A DNA stretch of 18,461 nt. It comes from Phycisphaerales bacterium (GTDB lineage: Bacteria; Planctomycetota; Phycisphaerae; Sedimentisphaerales; Anaerohalosphaeraceae). Positions 14,058-18,461 of this stretch are shown piece by piece. Below the pieces are notes generated by a model that worked only from the letters and a program-made list of their open reading frames with translations, ran no database searches and was not told the DNA's origin. Position numbers and translations under genes: made by a program. The stretch covers positions 1-18,461 of the forward strand of contig DSDH01000566.1 in NCBI GenBank assembly GCA_011055475.1, in the 5' to 3' direction. Position 1 is the stretch's first letter. Each line of letters starts with the position of its first letter.

Positions 14058-16370
14058 ATGAACAAGAGGCATGCAGCATGTACTTGGGCGGTCATCACTT
14101 GGGTGATCTACGGGGCCGTCGCATTTGCCGACGTCTTGCCAACCGGCAGCGCCCCGGCGGCCATTGAGTTCACGCATTTTCCCGACCGTCTCCACGCCTT
14201 TATCTGGCGAAACTGGGAATTGGTGTCCGCCGAGCGGATGGCCAAGGTTCTCGAGACAACGCCCGATAACGTTCATAAGATGGGCCGGTCAATGGGCCTG
14301 CCGCCGGAGGTGTCCTTCCCCGACGGCTACGAACAGCGGGCCTACATCACGATCATCCGCCGTAACTGGCATCTCCTGCCCTACGATCAGCTTCTGACGC
14401 TGCTCGACTGGGACGCCGAGAAACTGGCGTTCACACTGCGCGAGGATGATTTTCTCTGGATCAAGCTCGGATCGCTGAAACCGTCGTGCCCGCCGCTGCG
14501 CTACGTGCCGCCGGATGCCTCGGCCATCCGGCGATGCGAGCAGATCAAGGCCACGGTGTCGGCGCATTTCGAGGACCTGTTCGCCGGGCCTTCAAGCCCC
14601 AGATTCGACTTCCTCTCGGAGGCGACTTCGGCCCCAGTCCGGCCCAAGCCCGAAGAGGGCAACGAGGCCGAGCCGCCCATCCGGTTCCTGTATTCGTACT
14701 TCGGCATCTTCGGAGATCCCCTGCTTGACCCGGAACTCGATCCCTATCCGGATACGCTGCTGGAGCGGCTTTCCCGTTGCGGCGTCACCGGCGTGTGGCT
14801 GCACGTGGTTCTGCGTCAGTTGGCTCCCAGCGACGTGTTCCCGGAATTCGGGGTCGATCACGAGGCGCGCCTCGCCAGCCTGAGACGGCTGGTTGATCGC
14901 GCCCGGACCCACGGCATCAAGGTGTATCTGTACATGAACGAACCCCGCGCGATGCCGGAGTCCTTCTTCAAGCAGAGGGAAGAGGTGCGGGGTTATCGAG
15001 AGGGTGATCACTTTTCGATGTGCACCTCAACCGAGGCGGTGCGACAATGGCTGCGGGATTCCCTGCGCTACGTCTTCAAGCAGGTGCCGCACCTGGGGGG
15101 CGTTTTCACGATCACCGCCTCGGAGAACCTGACCCATTGCTACAGTCACAGCCACGCCCCCGCGAGCTGCCCCCGCTGCTCCAAGCGGTCCGGCCCGGAG
15201 GTCATCGCCGAGGTCAACCGCACGATCGCCGAGGGTGTTTGGGAGGGCAATCCCGATGCCACCGTCATCGTCTGGGACTGGGGCTGGCACCGTCCGACCT
15301 GGGCGACGGAGATCATCGCGAACCTTCCGGATAACGTGTATCTGATGAGCGTCAGCGAGTGGAGCAAGCCAATTGTGCGGGGCGGCGTATCCAGCGCGGT
15401 GGGCGAATACTCCATCTCGGCCGTCGGGCCGGGGCCCCGCGCGCAAAAGCACTGGGCCCTGGCGAAAGAACGAGGTCTCAAAACGATGGCTAAGATGCAG
15501 GTCAATTGCTCGTGGGAGCTGTCGGCCGTGCCGTATCTGCCGGTCATGAACCTCGTCGCCCAACATTGCGCCAATCTGGCCGGGGCCGACATCGACGGCC
15601 TGATGCTGAGCTGGACGGTGGGCGGATACCCTTCGCCCAACCTGGAGCTGGTCCAACGGTTTCAGACCGAACCGAAGCCCACGGTCCAGGAGGCTCTGCG
15701 GGACCTGGCAACGTCCCGTTACGGGGTGCAGGCCGCGCCAGGGGTCCTGGAGGCGTGGTCCCAGTTCAGCACGGCGTTCACCGAGTATCCCTTTCACATT
15801 CAATTCGTCTACTCCGGTCCGGCACAGTACGGGCCGTCGAACCTGCTCTATCCGAAGCCGACCGGCTATCGGGCCACGATGATGGGGTTCCCGTACGACG
15901 ACGTGGATGGCTGGCGGGGAATCTATCCGGCCGATGTCCTGGCCTCCCAGTTCGAGAAGATGGCGGCCGGGTGGCACCGGGGGCTGGCGTCCTTCAAGAC
16001 GGCTTTGCCCGGTATCGCGGCCCCGGAGCTTCGGCAACGTGCCCACGAAGATTACGGCGTGGCCGAGGCGGCGGGCCTTCACTTCCAAAGCGTGGCCAAT
16101 CTGATCCGGTTCACGCTGGCCAGAAATGCCCTCTTGTCCGGTTCACCGGGTCAGGCCGAGCGAGATGCCCGGATCAAGGAACTTGCCGCGATCATCGAGG
16201 ACGAAATGCAGAATGCCAAACGCTTGTTTATCTTGACACGGAATGACCCGCGGATCGGATTCGAGGCGTCCAACCAGTATTATTACACCCCGCTGGACCT
16301 GGTGGAAAAGGTGGTCAACTGCGAATACGTTCTCCACGACTGGCTGCCGGCCCAGGCCACGACCCGGTAG
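14058..16370 (+). CDS. Secreted glycosidase-like protein (TIM-barrel, GH20/DUF4838-like) with duplicated N-terminal helical motif
   Basis: A 770-residue exported protein that I cannot place in a named family with certainty. Residues 1-24 are a signal peptide (core AVITWVIYGAVAFA). Residues about 50-135 contain two copies of a helical motif beginning RNW (51-53 and 102-104), 51 residues apart. The rest (about 205-770) reads as a (beta/alpha)8 barrel plus helical C-terminal part: GVTGVWLHVVLRQ, KVYLYMNEP (E295), ITASENLTHC (E356), IVWDWGW (405-410) and SVSEW (E434). A Cys/His cluster (H360, C361, H364, H366, C371, C374; CPRC) may bind metal. Possible catalytic acids are E295, E356 and E434, but this is inference. 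The start has GGAGG 6 nt upstream. It stands alone between the flagellar genes and nifS, and its likely role is glycan degradation. Confidence 0.72.
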   Translation: MNKRHAACTWAVITWVIYGAVAFADVLPTGSAPAAIEFTHFPDRLHAFIWRNWELVSAERMAKVLETTPDNVHKMGRSMGLPPEVSFPDGYEQRAYITIIRRNWHLLPYDQLLTLLDWDAEKLAFTLREDDFLWIKLGSLKPSCPPLRYVPPDASAIRRCEQIKATVSAHFEDLFAGPSSPRFDFLSEATSAPVRPKPEEGNEAEPPIRFLYSYFGIFGDPLLDPELDPYPDTLLERLSRCGVTGVWLHVVLRQLAPSDVFPEFGVDHEARLASLRRLVDRARTHGIKVYLYMNEPRAMPESFFKQREEVRGYREGDHFSMCTSTEAVRQWLRDSLRYVFKQVPHLGGVFTITASENLTHCYSHSHAPASCPRCSKRSGPEVIAEVNRTIAEGVWEGNPDATVIVWDWGWHRPTWATEIIANLPDNVYLMSVSEWSKPIVRGGVSSAVGEYSISAVGPGPRAQKHWALAKERGLKTMAKMQVNCSWELSAVPYLPVMNLVAQHCANLAGADIDGLMLSWTVGGYPSPNLELVQRFQTEPKPTVQEALRDLATSRYGVQAAPGVLEAWSQFSTAFTEYPFHIQFVYSGPAQYGPSNLLYPKPTGYRATMMGFPYDDVDGWRGIYPADVLASQFEKMAAGWHRGLASFKTALPGIAAPELRQRAHEDYGVAEAAGLHFQSVANLIRFTLARNALLSGSPGQAERDARIKELAAIIEDEMQNAKRLFILTRNDPRIGFEASNQYYYTPLDLVEKVVNCEYVLHDWLPAQATTR

Positions 16371-16757
16371 TACCCCATCTGGAACGGCGGCATTTCCAGG
16401 GCAATCGTAGGCTGCGCGACGCGCATCTGCGGCCATTCTGGTCGATCCAAAGTCGGTTTGACGATCATCGGGGTCGCGGCCCGGTGTACGGTCCCGGACG
16501 GGCGGGCCATCGGCTGCGGCTCCGGGGGTGCCCGGCGCAGGGTGCCTGTCGCCGGAGGTTTTGCCGAAATGGACGCGCCTTCGCTGCCTCCAGCCGTCCC
16601 CGGCGTGCGAGATAATGCCCCTTGCAGCTTGCCGAGGCCATAGACGCCTTTTGCAAAAAGCAGCGCCGGCAAGTGCCTTCTGAGACCGACAACTGCAAGG
16701 CCGAATCCTGAACCGGGATCGTCTTGTCCGACCGGATGCCCTTCGCCCTCTGCCAGC
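16371..16757. other. Intergenic region between the glycosidase-like gene and nifS (convergent ends)
   Basis: About 390 nt between two genes that end towards each other. It begins with a 6-bp hairpin, CTGGAA/TTCCAG (16379-16399), that could mark the 3' end of the glycosidase-like transcript but lacks a T-run. A perfect 10-bp palindrome TTTTGCAAAA lies at 16649-16658. Open frames here have Pro/Arg-rich, low-complexity translations without ribosome sites. I see no gene in it. Confidence 0.5.
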
Positions 16758-17921
16758 TCAGGCGGTCTTGACGAAGGGGCTCAGTTCCCGAAGGCGCTGG
16801 ACGACGGCGGGCAGCTTTTCGGCGACGAAGTCCACCTCCTGCTCGGTGTTGTAGCGGCTCAGGCTGAAGCGAATCGACCCGTGCGCCGCGGTGAAGGGCA
16901 CGCCCATCGCCCGCAGCACGTGTGACGGCTCAAGCGAACCGCTGGTGCAGGCCGATCCGCTCGAGGCGCAGATGCCGAACTTGTCGAGCATCAGCAGGAT
17001 CGCCTCGCCTTCGATGTACTCGAAGCTCACGTTGAGCGTGTTGGGCAGGCGGTTCTCCACGTCCCCGTTGACCATGCAATCGGGACACGAAGCCAGGATC
17101 TTCTGCTCCAGGCGGTCGCGCAGGGCCCGGACGCGGGTGTTCTCCTCGTCCATGTATCGCCGGGCCAGCTCGCAGGCCTTGCCCAAAGCGATGATGCCGG
17201 GCACGTTCTCGGTACCGCCGCGTCGGCCGCCCTCCTGGTGACCGCCGTGCATGAAGGTGCCCAGGCGGGTGCCTTTGCGGACGTACAGCACGCCGATGCC
17301 CTTGGGGGCGTGCAGCTTGTGGCCGGCCAGGCTCAGCAGATCGATCGGCGTATCGGCCAGGTTGATGGGGATCTTGCCGACGGCCTGGACGGCGTCGGTA
17401 TGAAAGACGATGCCGCGCTCCTTGACGATCCGAGCGACCTCGTCGATGGGAAAGACCGTGCCGGTTTCGTTGTTCGCCCACATCACTGAAACGATCGCCG
17501 TATTGTCGTCCATGCGAAAGCCCAACTCGTCCAGGTCGAGCCGCCCCTCACGATCGACGGCGATTTCGCTGACGCTGTAACCATGCCGTTCGAGGTCGCG
17601 GCAGGTGCTCAGGACGGCCGGGTGCTCGACGCGCGTGGTGACGATCTTGCGCTTATCGGGATAGCTGGCCAGGGTGCCCTTGATCGCGGTGTTGTCGCTC
17701 TCGGTGCCGCAACTGGTGAACAGGATCTCCTCGGGATGGCAGCCCAGCAACGCGGCGACCTGTTCGCGGGCGCAGGCGATGTCGCCGGCGACCTGCCCGC
17801 CGAAGGTATGCATGCTCGACGGGTTGCCGTACCGCTCCGTGAGATACGGCCGCATGGCCTCGGCGACCTCATCGGCGACGCGGGTCGTCGCGTTGTTGTC
17901 CATGTAGATCACGCGGTTCAT
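16758..17921 (-). CDS. nifS: Cysteine desulfurase, NifS/IscS class
   Basis: A 387-residue PLP enzyme that takes sulfur from L-cysteine as a persulfide and passes it to the NifU scaffold. MDNNATT (7-13) is the standard N-terminus. His100 stacks on PLP, and D176 and H201 line the cofactor. Lys202 in LAGHKLHAPKG forms the Schiff base, and Cys325 in ASSGSACTSGS is the catalytic cysteine on the mobile loop of the class I (NifS/IscS) type. Nothing essential is missing. ATG 17921 was chosen because GGAGG lies 7 nt upstream and the family begins here; the frame runs open further upstream only as an overlap with nifU. It shares 4 nt (ATGA) with the end of nifU, indicating translational coupling. Confidence 0.96.
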   Translation of the reverse strand: MNRVIYMDNNATTRVADEVAEAMRPYLTERYGNPSSMHTFGGQVAGDIACAREQVAALLGCHPEEILFTSCGTESDNTAIKGTLASYPDKRKIVTTRVEHPAVLSTCRDLERHGYSVSEIAVDREGRLDLDELGFRMDDNTAIVSVMWANNETGTVFPIDEVARIVKERGIVFHTDAVQAVGKIPINLADTPIDLLSLAGHKLHAPKGIGVLYVRKGTRLGTFMHGGHQEGGRRGGTENVPGIIALGKACELARRYMDEENTRVRALRDRLEQKILASCPDCMVNGDVENRLPNTLNVSFEYIEGEAILLMLDKFGICASSGSACTSGSLEPSHVLRAMGVPFTAAHGSIRFSLSRYNTEQEVDFVAEKLPAVVQRLRELSPFVKTA

Positions 17922-18461
17922 GAGTCCACCTCCGATCCGGCCTGGGGTGCGTCGGCCGGGTCTTTCTGTTCCTCGACGATAAGGTCGTCGCTGACGAATT
18001 CGCGCAGCTTGGCCTGGACCACGTCCTTCATCGTAAACTGGGCCATCTTGCACTGGGCGCACATGCCGCGTAGCGCCACGATGACCTTGGAGCCTTCCAC
18101 GTCGATCAACTCGATATCGCCGCCATCGGCGCGGAGGGCCGGGCAAATCTGCTCGTTGATCGTCTGCTGGATGAGTTGTATCTTCTGGATGTTGGTCAAT
18201 TTCGCGGGCCGCTTCGGGGCCGCAACGCGGGGCTGTACGCCCCTGCGGGCCTGGACCTCGGCGATGAGCTCCTCAATCCGCCCGTGGCAACCGCCGCAGC
18301 CGCCGCCGGCCTTGCAGTAGTTGGTCACCTCCTCGACGGTGGTCAGGTCGTTCTCCCGAACGACCTTGCGGATCTCTTCATCGGTCACGCCGAAGCAGGT
18401 GCAGACGATCTGCCCCCGGGGCTTGGGCGGGGCGATGCCCTGTTTGCGCTTGTAGTAATCC
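17918..18461 (-). CDS. nifU: NifU Fe-S cluster scaffold (partial, N-terminus outside window)
   Basis: The last 181 codons of a NifU-type protein; the N-terminal IscU-like scaffold domain lies beyond the right edge. The visible part starts DYYKRKQGIAPPKPRG. The central [2Fe-2S] (BFD-like) domain follows, with all four ligands in the classic spacing CxC, 32 residues, CxxC (CTCFGVTDEE to GGGCGGCHG). A linker leads to the C-terminal Nfu domain with DGGDIELIDVEG and the CxxC of LRGMCAQC. The tail, rich in Asp, Ala and Pro, ends at the TGA overlapping the nifS start. The presence of the central ferredoxin-like domain marks it as NifU rather than IscU or a stand-alone Nfu. An internal GTG at 18388 is not a start: it sits inside the ferredoxin motif. 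It assembles clusters using sulfur from the adjacent NifS. Confidence 0.95.
   Translation of the reverse strand, partial: DYYKRKQGIAPPKPRGQIVCTCFGVTDEEIRKVVRENDLTTVEEVTNYCKAGGGCGGCHGRIEELIAEVQARRGVQPRVAAPKRPAKLTNIQKIQLIQQTINEQICPALRADGGDIELIDVEGSKVIVALRGMCAQCKMAQFTMKDVVQAKLREFVSDDLIVEEQKDPADAPQAGSEVDS

Noticed and set aside
16649..16658. TTTTGCAAAA palindrome
   Set aside because: A simple 10-bp palindrome without a nearby gene start; expected by chance at this length scale.
16283..16672. 129-codon minus-strand open frame after the glycosidase-like gene
   Set aside because: It overlaps the 3' end of a real gene, is Pro/Arg/Ser-rich, and has no ribosome site or recognisable motif. A gene remnant cannot be ruled out.
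17922..18146. N-terminal extension of nifS by 75 codons
   Set aside because: The extension is the nifU coding sequence read in another frame; the family start and a GGAGG site fix ATG 17921.
1..18461. CRISPR arrays, insertion sequences, attachment sites, rRNA or tRNA genes
   Set aside because: No regularly spaced repeats, transposase or integrase reading frames, terminal repeats or structural RNA signatures were seen on reading both strands.

Overview
The window looks like chromosomal DNA from a GC-rich, Gram-negative member of the PVC group, most likely a planctomycete (Phycisphaerae-like). The lineage call is an inference from gene content. It rests on a secreted DUF1080/ThuA/HEAT/F5-8C mosaic protein, a Tat-exported Gfo/Idh/MocA oxidoreductase beside it, a large secreted glycosidase-like protein of unknown family, NifU-NifS Fe-S assembly, and flagellar regulators. 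I found no rRNA, tRNA, CRISPR array, transposase or phage gene.

Layout. (1) 1-2627, minus strand: the N-terminal 417 residues of a GspE/PilB-type secretion or pilus ATPase, preceded by a hybrid histidine-kinase-like protein whose phospho-acceptor histidine is a tyrosine. (2) 2628-2958: a divergent control region with a perfect 10-bp inverted repeat and a good sigma70-like promoter. (3) 2959-3765, plus strand: a membrane-anchored C39-like peptidase. (4) 3793-9149, minus strand: a Tat-exported oxidoreductase, then the 1228-residue sugar-binding/hydrolase-like mosaic, a strong intrinsic terminator, and a small membrane protein. (5) 9370-10443, minus strand: a GAF-GGDEF diguanylate cyclase with catalytic and inhibitory sites intact. 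(6) 10444-11241: a long non-coding stretch rich in hairpins and dyads. (7) 11242-13800, plus strand: a flagellar regulatory group of MerR-like HTH protein, FlgB-like rod protein, FlhG-type MinD ATPase and FliA/WhiG-type sigma factor. (8) 14058-16370, plus strand: a secreted 770-residue glycosidase-like protein with a duplicated N-terminal helical motif. (9) 16758-18461, minus strand: nifS and the 3' two thirds of nifU, overlapping by 4 nt.

How the genes may work together (inference). The oxidoreductase and DUF1080/ThuA protein fit the 3-keto-sugar route of glycan breakdown, in which a Gfo/Idh enzyme oxidises a sugar and a DUF1080 hydrolase cleaves the 3-keto-glycoside. The diguanylate cyclase lies upstream of, and divergent from, the flagellar regulators, so the 10.4-11.2 kb region may be a motility control point. 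NifUS supplies Fe-S clusters and is housekeeping.

The points I would follow first are the tyrosine-for-histidine kinase, the structured 10.7-11.1 kb intergenic region, the alternating half-sites before the sigma gene, and the repeat-bearing glycosidase-like protein.
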